From positions 496,001 through 560,000 of the forward strand of contig NZ_JAXIVS010000005.1 in the NCBI RefSeq assembly GCF_034259325.1: a DNA stretch of 64,000 nucleotides, in the 5' to 3' direction. Of this stretch, positions 46,565 to 55,527 are shown one piece after another; position 1 is the first letter of the stretch; each line of letters starts with the position of its first letter. The translations under genes and the position numbers were made by a program. The notes under the pieces are model-generated. The model was not told the origin of the DNA. It did no database searches and was given only the letters and a program-made list of their open reading frames with translations. The DNA is from Hyalangium ruber. Its GTDB lineage: Bacteria > Myxococcota > Myxococcia > Myxococcales > Myxococcaceae.

Positions 46565-48883
46565 ATGCAACGTCAGCGCCGTGTCCCAGTCATCCTGCAA
46601 CAGGCCAACGCAGAGTGCGGCGCTGCCTGCTTGGCCATGATCTTAGGGTACTACGGCCGCAAGACCAGCATCGCCGAACTGCGTGAGTGCGTCGGGGCCG
46701 GTCGCGATGGCATCAAGGCGAACGTCATCACTAGGGTCGCGCGAGAGATGGGGCTGCGGACCCGGGCCTACTCGGGGCAGCCGGAGCACTTCGCATACAT
46801 CACGCTGCCCGCGCTCATATTCTGGGAGTTCAAGCACTACGTCGTCGTAGAGCGCTGGACTCCCCAGCAAGTGGACATTGTGGATCCGGCGATCGGTCGT
46901 CGGAGCCTGACGCAGGAGCAGTTCGACGCCGGCTTTACCGGCGTGGTCATCACCTTCGAACCTGGGGTTCAGTTCTCCCGCAAGTCCGGTGACTCGATAG
47001 GCACTTGGCGCACCTACCTCCAGCACATGCTCGCCGTCCCCGGGCTGCGCGCGGGGCTGGTGCAGATCATCGCGGCTTCGTTCCTGTTGCAGGTGCTGGG
47101 CCTGACACTGCCCATCGCCACCAAGGTCGTCGTCGACTACCTGCTCCCCGCACGGATCCCGGACCTGCTGACGATCCTGGGGTGGGGGCTCGTCATCACC
47201 GTAGTGATGCAGGTCGTCACAAGCTATCTGCGCGCCGCCTTGCTCCTCTACCTCCAGGCGCGCCTCGATGCCCAGATGATGCTTGGCTTCTTCGAGCACA
47301 TGCTCAGCCTGCCCCTCGCATTCTTCCAGCAGCGTAGCACTGGCGATCTGATCATGCGCCTGAAGAGTAACAGCATCATCCGCGAGGTGCTGACAAACCA
47401 GACGCTCGCTGCGGTGCTCGATGGCAGCTTGGTGCTGGTCTACCTCTCAGTGCTCTTCCTCCTGGCGCCGCTTTTTGGCGCGGCCGTGCTCGTCATCGGC
47501 GCCGTGCAGGCCGCAGTGCCCGTGCTCACCGCGCGCCGGGTCAATGCGCTCCTACAGGAGGAGATCACCGCCGACTCGGCATCCCAGGGGTACTTGGTGG
47601 AGGTGCTGACGGGGATGGTCACGCTCAAGGCCACCGGCGCGGAGAACCACGCTCTCGACCGATGGTCGAACCTCTTCTTCAATCACCTTAACACGTCCCT
47701 CAAGCGCAACCACCTCGCGGCGCTCATCAACGTCTCCACATCCGCGCTGGGCTTGGTCGCCCCCCTGGCGCTGCTCTACCTCGGGGCCCGGTTCGTTCTG
47801 GAGGGTCAACTGAGCCTTGGCACCATGCTCGCCCTCAACACGCTGGGCATTGCCGTGCTGCGGCCCCTCTCCTCGCTGGTCGCCGTGGTGCAGCAGCTCC
47901 AATTCGGCGCGGCCCACTTCGCGCGACTGTTCGACGTCCTCTCGGCTGAGCCCGAGCAAGCCGCGCGCAAGGAGGCGTCCACGCCCAGGCTCTCCGGCCA
48001 AGTCGAGTTGCGCAACGTGAGCTTCCGCTACAACCCTCATGCTCCCTACGTGCTGCGGGACATCTCGCTGCGCATCGAGCCAGGGCAGAAGATCGCCATC
48101 GTGGGACCGACGGGCTCGGGAAAGACGACCTTGGGGCTGCTCCTGCTAGGCCTCCACGTGCCCACGGAAGGAGAGATCCTCTACGATGGGATCCCGCTCT
48201 CGGACCTGAGCTACCGCGACGTCCGCAGTCAGTTTGGCGTGGTGCTGCAGGAGCCGTCGATGTTCTCCGGCTCCATTCGCCACAACATCGCGTTCACGAG
48301 GCCAGACGTTCCGCTTGAGGAGGTTATGCGGGTGTCCCGGCTGTCCGCCGTTCACGACGAGATCATGCAGATGCCCATGCGGTACGAGACCCTCATATCG
48401 GAGCGTGGGACCTCTCTGTCCGGCGGGCAGATGCAGCGGCTGGCCATCGCTCGGGCACTCCTCAACGAGCCCGTACTGCTCCTGCTGGACGAGGCCACCA
48501 GCCACCTTGATGTCCTGACCGAGTCGCAGATCGAGCGCGAGTTGGCGCGGCTTCGCTGCACGCGCATGGTCATTGCCCACCGGCTGAGCACCGTCCGCGA
48601 TGCGGATCGCATCCTGGTCATGAATGCCGGGAGGATCGTCGAGCAGGGCATGCATGAAGAACTGCTGCGCCAGGGCGGCTTCTATGCCTCGCTGATCAGT
48701 AAGCAGCTTGAGGCGGACCAGAACGCCCTTCCGCCACTCGAATCCAAGGAGAACGACGGTGCGTGGCCCCTCCTCGTCAAGACCCCGACTCTCGAACAAG
48801 GCCGGTTGTGCAGCGGCAATCAAGACTCAACCCCCAAGGCGGAAGACCATGTCGAACATCATCAAGGCCTGGAAGGATGCTGA
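46565..48883 (+). CDS. lanT: Bacteriocin ABC exporter with C39 peptidase (LanT)
   Basis: 772 residues. The N-terminal C39 peptidase (about 5-135) has Q12, C18 in NAECGAACLAM, H91 in EFKHYVVVE and D107 in IVDPAIG; it cuts leaders after a double glycine. A six-helix membrane domain follows (about 160-440). The ATPase has Walker A GPTGSGKTT with K520, LSGGQMQR near 617 and LLLLDEATS. It should cleave and export the two GG-leader precursors encoded next. The last 30 or so residues are encoded in DNA that is repeated upstream of the second precursor, and its stop lies 35 bp inside the first precursor gene in another frame, so the natural C-terminus was probably shorter. Confidence 0.94.
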   Translation: MQRQRRVPVILQQANAECGAACLAMILGYYGRKTSIAELRECVGAGRDGIKANVITRVAREMGLRTRAYSGQPEHFAYITLPALIFWEFKHYVVVERWTPQQVDIVDPAIGRRSLTQEQFDAGFTGVVITFEPGVQFSRKSGDSIGTWRTYLQHMLAVPGLRAGLVQIIAASFLLQVLGLTLPIATKVVVDYLLPARIPDLLTILGWGLVITVVMQVVTSYLRAALLLYLQARLDAQMMLGFFEHMLSLPLAFFQQRSTGDLIMRLKSNSIIREVLTNQTLAAVLDGSLVLVYLSVLFLLAPLFGAAVLVIGAVQAAVPVLTARRVNALLQEEITADSASQGYLVEVLTGMVTLKATGAENHALDRWSNLFFNHLNTSLKRNHLAALINVSTSALGLVAPLALLYLGARFVLEGQLSLGTMLALNTLGIAVLRPLSSLVAVVQQLQFGAAHFARLFDVLSAEPEQAARKEASTPRLSGQVELRNVSFRYNPHAPYVLRDISLRIEPGQKIAIVGPTGSGKTTLGLLLLGLHVPTEGEILYDGIPLSDLSYRDVRSQFGVVLQEPSMFSGSIRHNIAFTRPDVPLEEVMRVSRLSAVHDEIMQMPMRYETLISERGTSLSGGQMQRLAIARALLNEPVLLLLDEATSHLDVLTESQIERELARLRCTRMVIAHRLSTVRDADRILVMNAGRIVEQGMHEELLRQGGFYASLISKQLEADQNALPPLESKENDGAWPLLVKTPTLEQGRLCSGNQDSTPKAEDHVEHHQGLEGC

Positions 48884-49043
48884 TTTCCGCACGGATTTGA
48901 GCGCCGAGGAGCGCGCGCTGCTCCCCGAGAACCCTGCCGGAATGCTCGAGCTGACCAACGAGGCGCTGCCCGAGGTGGTCGGCGGCCCCTCGTGTATGTG
49001 CTGGAGCGGCTGCGGCTCCGACGAGACGCAAAAGGAGAACTGA
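48849..49043 (+). CDS. lanA1: Class II lanthipeptide precursor, mersacidin/lichenicidin type (1)
   Basis: 64 residues. The 46-residue leader starts MSNIIKAWKDADFR, contains LSAEERALLPENPAG and ends EALPEVVGG, the pattern of mersacidin/lichenicidin-family leaders cut by C39 peptidases after GG. The predicted core is PSCMCWSGCGSDETQKEN: Cys at core positions 3, 5, 9 and Ser at 2, 7, 11, plus Thr 14, so up to three thioether rings are possible. It overlaps the 3' end of lanT by 35 bp. LanM encoded downstream should dehydrate and cyclise it. Ring pattern and activity are not shown. Confidence 0.9.
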   Translation: MSNIIKAWKDADFRTDLSAEERALLPENPAGMLELTNEALPEVVGGPSCMCWSGCGSDETQKEN

Positions 49044-49151
49044 GCTTTCGAGGAAGGTGCGCGGCGTAGCGCCCCTCGTCGACCAGGACCCGGCCCCTAA
49101 ACGAGGCCGGTTGTGCAGCAGCAGTCAAGACTCAAACCAAGGAGAAAATGC

Positions 49152-49346
49152 ATGTCGAATATCATCAAGGCCTGGAAGGATGCTGATTTCCGCACGGAGC
49201 TGAGCGCCGAGGAGCGCGCGCTGATCCCCGAGAACCCTGCCGGAATGGTCGAGCTGACCGACGAGGCGCTGTCCGACGTGGTCGGCGGCCCCTCGTGTGT
49301 GTGCTGGAGCGGCTGCGGCTCCGAGGAGGTGCCGGGCGAGACCTGA
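49152..49346 (+). CDS. lanA2: Class II lanthipeptide precursor, mersacidin/lichenicidin type (2)
   Basis: 64 residues, preceded by AAGGAG. The leader is nearly the same as in precursor 1 and ends LSDVVGG. The predicted core is PSCVCWSGCGSEEVPGET. The ten-residue block with Cys 3/5/9 and Ser 2/7/11 is unchanged except Met to Val at position 4, while the tail differs and its only Thr is the last residue. Because both cores keep the same block, the two peptides probably share ring topology. They could form a two-component pair, but the cores are so alike that redundancy or variant production is more likely. Confidence 0.9.
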   Translation: MSNIIKAWKDADFRTELSAEERALIPENPAGMVELTDEALSDVVGGPSCVCWSGCGSEEVPGET

Positions 49347-49474
49347 GCTTCCAAGCCAATAAGTAGGGTGGGAGAGGGGCGCGCTCAGGCATGTCCCTCT
49401 CTCTTTCTTTCGCTGCCCTCGAAGAGGAGGTGTCCTCTGGGACGTGAGGGGGCATATCGCCTGAGGTAGCCTTC

Positions 49475-50545
49475 ATGAAGTACACGACGCGAGATTACCT
49501 GGACATTGTCGCTCCTCATGTCCCCCAGCGGCTCATTGATGTGAACAGCATGAACCGGCTCGCCGAACTCGCCGCAACACTGCCGCCATCCTCGAACTTC
49601 GGCTTCGAGTGCAAGTTGGGGAGCCCGGCGCCCACGGCCGACTTCCTGATCGCCGTCATTGCCTCCGACGGCAGCCGGGGTGCATGGGCAGAAGAGGCCC
49701 GACAGGCGCGGGGGCGACGCTCGCACCCGGCCTGGGAGAAGGTTCAGCGCTTCCTGGCAGACTGGGAGCGCAGCGAAGGCGGCTTCGAGCCCATCTACGA
49801 CACATGGCTGGAGTTCGACATGGACGGGCAGGACTCTGAGGAGCCCGTCCCCAGCTTCTTCTTTGGGTTCGATCACACCCGGAACGACAACTACCCGGAT
49901 ACTACCCGCACCATGGTGGAGAGGCTACGTGCGGCGCCTCTGCCGAGCGCCGGACTCGATACCCTGAGTGCCTGCTTCAAAGAGCTGCCACAGCGAGCGC
50001 AGGTGTTCCAAATTGGACTGATGCTCTCTCGCCCCACAGATGCGGTACGGCTCTGCATCAAGCGGCTCACAGCCGAGCAGATCGCCACCTACCTGAGCCA
50101 CATCGGTTGGCCGGGCTCAGTGGCCGTGCTGCAGCGCCAACTCGAGTCCATCGCGCCGCTGGTAGATGGTATGGGGCTCGATCTCGACATCGGCCAGTCC
50201 GTGCTGCCCAAGATTGGCATCGAGTGCAGCATTCGTGACGGCAGTGATGGGCGAGACAAGGTCAAGGCCTTTCTGGAGCGCTTGAGCACCGAAGGGTATT
50301 GCACCCCCGGCAAGGGGACGGCCATCCTTGAGTGGCTGGGGCTTTGCACCGAGCGCACTGATCGGGAGCGCTGGCCAGCTCACCTGATCAAGGCCTCCGA
50401 GGGCCTTGGCCCCGAGGTGCTGAGTTCCTTCGCGAGGACCTTGAACCACATCAAGATCAACTACGAGTCAGACCAGGAGATCGCCGCGAAGGCCTACCTG
50501 GGCGTGAGGCACTATTGGATTCGCACCCGAGCGGGAACCTCGTGA
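49475..50545 (+). CDS. Unassigned protein coupled to LanM
   Basis: 356 residues, cytoplasmic, no signal or membrane helix. I do not recognise a family by motif. It has a series of evenly spaced strand-like blocks (NFGFECKLGS, YDTWLEFDMDG, FQIGLMLSR, LPKIGIECSI, HIKINYESD then AKAYLGVRHYW) alternating with helices. This pattern could fit an alpha-beta-beta-alpha barrel such as that of ABBA prenyltransferases; that is a guess from pattern only. It lies between the precursors and lanM, and its stop overlaps the lanM GTG start by 4 bp, so it is surely expressed with the synthetase. A role in tailoring or in presenting the precursor is likely. Confidence 0.75.
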   Translation: MKYTTRDYLDIVAPHVPQRLIDVNSMNRLAELAATLPPSSNFGFECKLGSPAPTADFLIAVIASDGSRGAWAEEARQARGRRSHPAWEKVQRFLADWERSEGGFEPIYDTWLEFDMDGQDSEEPVPSFFFGFDHTRNDNYPDTTRTMVERLRAAPLPSAGLDTLSACFKELPQRAQVFQIGLMLSRPTDAVRLCIKRLTAEQIATYLSHIGWPGSVAVLQRQLESIAPLVDGMGLDLDIGQSVLPKIGIECSIRDGSDGRDKVKAFLERLSTEGYCTPGKGTAILEWLGLCTERTDRERWPAHLIKASEGLGPEVLSSFARTLNHIKINYESDQEIAAKAYLGVRHYWIRTRAGTS

Positions 50546-53500
50546 GCCCATCCGTCCTGCCGCAGTCTTCCTGGTATCATGCCCTCTCGCTGCGTGAGCG
50601 GCTTGGGTTGCTACGTGCTGCCCGTGCCCCGGCCCCGGTGAATCTGGAGCGTGCCGAGAAGCGCCTCGCGCGATGGAGGGCGCAAGCGCCCTTCTCCATG
50701 AGGGACTCCTTCGAGCAGCGGCTCGCCGCTGATGGAGTGAGCCGGGATGAGCTACTCACACTGCTTGGCGAGTCGATCGAGGTGGCCGCGGAGCGCTGCG
50801 CTGCAGAGCCCGAGTGGGCGTGCGCAGTGCGCGAGAGCCTGGAGGCTAGGCTCCCCGAATCCCCCCGGCTCGCCCTGCCATCGCACTGGAAGAGCAAACC
50901 CGGCGGCGAGTTCTGGGGCTTCATCGAGCCTCTCATCCGGCGGGCTCATGCCAAGCTCGAAGCCGGGGCCAACAAGCTGCTCCGCGCCCGCGTCCACGTG
51001 CCGCTCTCGCGAGAGTCGCTCGGCGACCTGCTCATGAGCTGCCTGCCGGACGATCTGCTCAAGGCGATGCTCCGGACGCTGGTCCTAGAGCTGAACGTCG
51101 CGCGGCTGCAGGAGCAACTGAAGGGCCAGAGTCCCCAGGAGCGGTACCGCGAGTTCGCCGCGCGCATCTCAACCGCCGAGTCGGCGCTAGCGCTCTTCGC
51201 GGAGTACCCGATCCTGGCGCGGCAGCTCGTTTCCTACGCCGACGACTGGTGCCGCACGACGTTGGAACTGCTCGAAAGGCTCTGCCAGGACTGGCCGCTC
51301 ATCACTCGCGCCTTCGAGGAGGCCGATCCTTCCGGCGTACTGGTAGGCATTGATGGCGGCGCGGGTGACAAGCACCGGGGTCGGGCCTCGGTGGCCCTGC
51401 TGCGCTTCAGCACGGGGTTCCAGCTCGTCTACAAACCGAGATCCCTAGCCGTCGATCTCCACTTCCAGGAGCTGCTAGGGACCTTCAATGAATGGGGCTT
51501 CCAACCGACATTTCGGAGGCTCCGCGTCTTGGACCGGGGCGCCTACGGCTGGGTGGAGCGCATCGACGCACGGGGGTGCGGTTCGCTGGCCGAGGTGCAA
51601 CGCTTCTACCGCCGCCAGGGAGGGTACTTGGCCGTCCTCTATACCCTGCGGGCGACGGACATCCACTTCGAGAACATCATTGCCAATGGGGAGCACCCCA
51701 CTCTCGTCGATCTTGAGTCGGTCATTCACCCGGTAGTGAAGCGCAATGATCTGGGCGCCGGGGACTTCCTGAGCGAATCCATCCTCCAGGTAGGGCTCCT
51801 GCCCATCCGCATCTGGGAGAATGAGAGTTCACCAGGTATCGACGTGAGCGCCCTCGGTGTCGAGGAAGGTCAGCTCACGCCTCGCGCAGACCCCTACTGG
51901 TCCGGCTCGGGGACGGATCAGATGCGTATGACGCGCAAGCACCGGAAGTTCTCGGGCCAAGGCCACCATCGCCCCACGTTCGAGGGGCGCCCAATCCCGG
52001 CGCTCGAACACGTCGCGGAGATCGTTGGCGGCTTCGAGGACATGTATCGGCTCATTCTCTCAAGACGCAGCGAACTGCTGGCCGACGACGGCCCGCTCCG
52101 GCGGTTCGAGCGGGACGAGATCCGCGTGCTGCTGCGCCCCACCGTGCTCTACAGCCTGATGTTGCAGGAGAGCTCGCACCCGGACTTCTTGCGTGACGAA
52201 CTCGATCGGGAGCGCTTCTTCGACAAGCTCTGGGTGCAGGCGCAGGAGCGCGCGTACCTGCGCAGGGTGATCAGTGCAGAGAAGGCGGATCTGCGGCGCG
52301 GGGACATTCCTGCCTTCATGACGCTGCCGGGCTCCCGGGATCTCTGGACGAGCACGGGCGAGCGCCTCCCGGACTTCCTCGCGGAATCGGCCATGAGCCA
52401 GGTGCATGCGCGGCTGGAGGATCTGGGCGAGGGTGATCTGAAGCAGCAGCTATGGTTTATCCATGCGTCGCTCGCGATCTTGAGTACGAGCAACGTAGAG
52501 CACGAGCGCAGTCCAGCCCTGGAGCCTACCTCGGCGCCAACGAGGCACATCACCGCAGAGAGGGTGCGACGGCTCGCCACCCTTATAGGTGATCGCCTCT
52601 GTGATGTAGCCATGGAGGAGGGCGACGACGTGCATTGGCTGGGCCTCGTCCCCAATCGGCACCGCCAGTACACCATCGCCTCCCTGAACGAGAACCTCTA
52701 CAGCGGCACGTCGGGGATTGCGTTGTTCCTGGCCTATCTCGGGCAGATCACGGGGGAAGCCCGGTACACGCAGATGGCCCACAGGGCATGCCGCGCCATC
52801 CTTCAGAAGCTCCGGGAGCAACGCCTCGTGGTCGAGGGGATAGGGGCATTCGAGGGGCTGGGAGGGATTGTCTACACCCTCCACCACCTTGCAGCCCTGT
52901 GGGATCAGCCCAAGTTCCTGACCGACGCGCAGAGCCTGTTCAGGCTCATATCGGAGCGGATCGAAGGAGATGAGCGGCTGGATGTCATGGGAGGCGCGGC
53001 CGGGTGTCTTCTCGCGCTCTCGACGCTGTGGCGGCGCGAGCCCTCCGAGGAACTTAGGGGCCTCATGCTCCGCTGTGGCGAACGGATCGAACAGAGAGCC
53101 GTGCAGACAGCCCAAGGGACTGGGTGGTTGACCACTGGTGAGTCTAATCAGCCGCTCACGGGCCTCTCTCACGGAGCGGCCGGGATCGCGGCAGCCCTCT
53201 TCGAGCTGTCTGCCATCGAAGGCACGGAGCGATTCCGGAAGCTGGCGCTCGAGGGGCTGCACTACGAGCGCAGCCTGTTCTCGCCAGAGCATGGCAACTG
53301 GCCGGATGTACGCACCGAGAGCGAGCGCTTCGCGCGGTTCAACTGGTGCCATGGAGCACCCGGGATCGGACTTGCGCGCCTGCGCATCCTGGGACACGAG
53401 GAGACGCCGGAACTCCGCGCCGAGATCGAGATAGCCGTGAGGACGACCCTGGCCCACGGTTTCGGCAGGAACCACTCGCTGTGCCACGGCGACCTCGGCA

Positions 53501-53778
53501 ACCTCGACCTGCTGCTCGCTGCGAACGCCTCGCTCCCCAGCCTGCACGTGCAGGGCGAGCTCGATCGGCTTGCCGCGAAGATCGTGGAGGACATTGAGGC
53601 TCGCGGCGCGCGGTCTGGCCTACCCCTGGGCGTCGAGACCCCCGGGTTGATGGTTGGGTTGTCGGGTATCGGCCTGGGGCTGCTGCGGATCGCGGCACCG
53701 GAGCGGGTGCCGTCGGTGCTGTCGCTCGCGCCACCGTCCGCGAGGGTGAGCTCAAGTCAGGGCCCGCGCTCCGCCTGA
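50542..53778 (+). CDS. lanM: Class II lanthipeptide synthetase
   Basis: 1078 residues from GTG 50542, chosen for the GTGA overlap with the preceding stop. The N-terminal dehydratase (about 150-640) has the kinase-like residues that phosphorylate Ser/Thr before elimination: K298 in LVYKPRS, D373 and N378 in RATDIHFENI, and D390 in LVDLES. The C-terminal LanC-like cyclase (about 690-1060) has the double-glycine helices GTSGIALFL and SHGAAGIAAAL and the zinc ligands C936 (NWCHGAPG) and C981-H982 (SLCHGD). All key residues are present, so it should be active on the two precursors. Length is normal for LanM. Confidence 0.95.
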   Translation: MSPSVLPQSSWYHALSLRERLGLLRAARAPAPVNLERAEKRLARWRAQAPFSMRDSFEQRLAADGVSRDELLTLLGESIEVAAERCAAEPEWACAVRESLEARLPESPRLALPSHWKSKPGGEFWGFIEPLIRRAHAKLEAGANKLLRARVHVPLSRESLGDLLMSCLPDDLLKAMLRTLVLELNVARLQEQLKGQSPQERYREFAARISTAESALALFAEYPILARQLVSYADDWCRTTLELLERLCQDWPLITRAFEEADPSGVLVGIDGGAGDKHRGRASVALLRFSTGFQLVYKPRSLAVDLHFQELLGTFNEWGFQPTFRRLRVLDRGAYGWVERIDARGCGSLAEVQRFYRRQGGYLAVLYTLRATDIHFENIIANGEHPTLVDLESVIHPVVKRNDLGAGDFLSESILQVGLLPIRIWENESSPGIDVSALGVEEGQLTPRADPYWSGSGTDQMRMTRKHRKFSGQGHHRPTFEGRPIPALEHVAEIVGGFEDMYRLILSRRSELLADDGPLRRFERDEIRVLLRPTVLYSLMLQESSHPDFLRDELDRERFFDKLWVQAQERAYLRRVISAEKADLRRGDIPAFMTLPGSRDLWTSTGERLPDFLAESAMSQVHARLEDLGEGDLKQQLWFIHASLAILSTSNVEHERSPALEPTSAPTRHITAERVRRLATLIGDRLCDVAMEEGDDVHWLGLVPNRHRQYTIASLNENLYSGTSGIALFLAYLGQITGEARYTQMAHRACRAILQKLREQRLVVEGIGAFEGLGGIVYTLHHLAALWDQPKFLTDAQSLFRLISERIEGDERLDVMGGAAGCLLALSTLWRREPSEELRGLMLRCGERIEQRAVQTAQGTGWLTTGESNQPLTGLSHGAAGIAAALFELSAIEGTERFRKLALEGLHYERSLFSPEHGNWPDVRTESERFARFNWCHGAPGIGLARLRILGHEETPELRAEIEIAVRTTLAHGFGRNHSLCHGDLGNLDLLLAANASLPSLHVQGELDRLAAKIVEDIEARGARSGLPLGVETPGLMVGLSGIGLGLLRIAAPERVPSVLSLAPPSARVSSSQGPRSA

Positions 53779-53807
53779 TCTGCGGAAGCCACGCCCGGAC
53801 AACCTCG

Positions 53808-55193
53808 TCAAGTAGAGAGCGATGGGAAGAAGCTCCGGTTGAGCAGGCCCTTGGGATCATATTTGCGCCGAGCCTCCTGAATGGCGGGCCATGCGTCGCC
53901 GAACTGCTGTGCTAGGCGGGGCTCGTCGAGCCTGACCGAGCCCGTGAGGTAATAGGTCGCCCCCATCCTCATGGCCAGATCGACGAAGCCCTGGGCAGCC
54001 GCCAGGGTGACCTGCCCGTAGGCCTGGGGAACACGCGAGTACAGACCGAACCCGGTGAACATCAATTCGTTGGGGACTCGGAGCATGGGCCGCGTGAGCA
54101 CCGCGCGTGTCATGGGCCACAGCACCATGTGCTCGACGTGGACAATGTTGGGGTAGATGTGCTCCTCCGTCGCCTTGATGAACCGCTCGAGGCTGGACCA
54201 GGGCACCAGCACATCAGTGAAGACGTGAGCCACCTTGGGGCTGAAGGGACGCTCGTCAGCCCGCCCAATGAGGGTGAAGTCCGGCATGCTCAGATCCTCG
54301 GTGTGGATCCACCGGCGGAACTTCAAACCCTCAAGCACCCGCGCGTCGTCAATCGCGTCCGCGCTCTGGGCCTCCAGAGTGACGTTCATCGGGTAGGAGA
54401 ACGAGAAGAGCGACTTCTGGCGCCCGTCCACCACCCGAGGGCCGTGATAACAGCTCTGAATCGAGGAGTCGATGTAATCGAAGCGCCGCTCCTCCATGAT
54501 GCGCACCTGATCCTCAAGGAGGGCGCCCACTTCGTCATAAAGGAGGAAATAGGTGCGGGTGTGCGGCAGGAAGCGGCGTAGGCGGTGCCGGACGCGAGTG
54601 ATGATGCCGAACTGGCCATAGCCGCCGAGCACGTGCGAGAAGAGCTCGGCATTCTGGTCCGCGCTGCACCGGACGATCTCGCCATCGTAGAGGACGACCT
54701 CCAGTTCGAGGCAGTGCTCGATCTGGGTGCCGCGGCTGAACGTCGAGGAGCCGAAGCCTGCGGCGGAGTGCGTCCCGCCTACCGTGGTGCGCAAATAGCT
54801 GGGAAAGACTGGCGGCAGCACACCCAGTGGCAAGGTAGCCTCGGCCACCTCCTTCCACATGGCCCCTGCCGCAGCCTCGAACCAACCGGCTTCGACGTTG
54901 ACAGGCCCAATGCCTCGGAGCTGGCGCAGGTCGATGCTCATGCCCCCTTCGTTGAGTGACTGGCCCGCGAACGAGTTGCCTCCCGCCCGCGGGGTGATGG
55001 GGATGTCGTGCTCGTAGGCATACTTGAGGACGCGTGCGACCTCCTGCGCGCTGCGAGGACGAACCGCGACGCGCGGGGTCTTCTGCATGATCTTGCCGAA
55101 ATCGAGCGAGATCTCAGCAAGCTCCGAGGGAGAGTCGATCACCTCACCTTTGATGAGACCCCGGAGGTCGGAGAGGAGGCTGTTTTGCGACAT
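53808..55193 (-). CDS. FAD-linked oxidase (PCMH/berberine-bridge-like)
   Basis: 461 residues from MSQNSLLSDLRGLIKG. The FAD-binding domain is typical: RSAQEVARVLKYAYEHDIPI, PRAGGNSFAGQSLNEGG (pyrophosphate loop) and TTVGGTHSAAGFGSSTFSRG, then YGQFGIITRVRHRL. The C-terminal motif KYDPKGLLNRS is the usual end of this oxidase class. It is convergent with lanM with 29 bp between stops. If it serves the lanthipeptide it could oxidise the peptide; equally it may be independent. No Cys or His flavin-attachment motif is obvious. The longer upstream frame lacks support. Confidence 0.85.
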   Translation of the reverse strand: MSQNSLLSDLRGLIKGEVIDSPSELAEISLDFGKIMQKTPRVAVRPRSAQEVARVLKYAYEHDIPITPRAGGNSFAGQSLNEGGMSIDLRQLRGIGPVNVEAGWFEAAAGAMWKEVAEATLPLGVLPPVFPSYLRTTVGGTHSAAGFGSSTFSRGTQIEHCLELEVVLYDGEIVRCSADQNAELFSHVLGGYGQFGIITRVRHRLRRFLPHTRTYFLLYDEVGALLEDQVRIMEERRFDYIDSSIQSCYHGPRVVDGRQKSLFSFSYPMNVTLEAQSADAIDDARVLEGLKFRRWIHTEDLSMPDFTLIGRADERPFSPKVAHVFTDVLVPWSSLERFIKATEEHIYPNIVHVEHMVLWPMTRAVLTRPMLRVPNELMFTGFGLYSRVPQAYGQVTLAAAQGFVDLAMRMGATYYLTGSVRLDEPRLAQQFGDAWPAIQEARRKYDPKGLLNRSFFPSLST

Positions 55194-55527
55194 GGCACGC
55201 TCAAAGAGACAACGAGGAAGGCCGCCTCCTCCACTAAAGAGGCATCGTCTGACGGAGATACTCAGCGACTTTGATGGGAGGTTCAACGGCTAGGTGCGGC
55301 TGGACACGCCCACGACGGTCTATGGGATGGGTAGGAGCAGGCCAGCAAGGTGCCTTCGCGCATTTCTTGCGATACTGCGAGGCTCGAAGAACATCCGTAC
55401 CGCACCGGGAAGGAGTTCTCCATGACGCGACTGAGGGGCCTGCTAATACTGCTGGCGGGGGAAGGGCCGCCGCAGAGACGACTACAGCTCTGGTGCTGAC
55501 GGAGGAGCTGAATGGCTGCCTCCTAGC
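55194..55527. other. Intergenic stretch with a broken short frame
   Basis: About 330 bp without a gene I can support. A plus-strand ATG at 55422 begins a signal-peptide-like MTRLRGLLILLAG, and a one-base shift would join it to AAAETTTALVLTEELNGCLLA-stop, suggesting a decayed small secreted protein. No other structure is evident. Confidence 0.35.

Larger units (their letters stand above)
48797..49350 (+). repeat. Tandem duplication carrying the two lanthipeptide precursor genes
   Basis: Unit 1 spans about 48797-49047 and unit 2 about 49101-49350. Each begins with a shared GGCCGGTTGTGCAGC stretch upstream of the ATG, runs through the 64-codon gene and ends just after TGAGCTT. Divergence is highest in the spacers and in the last codons, lowest in the leader. 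Unit 1 lies partly within the lanT reading frame. Confidence 0.85.
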
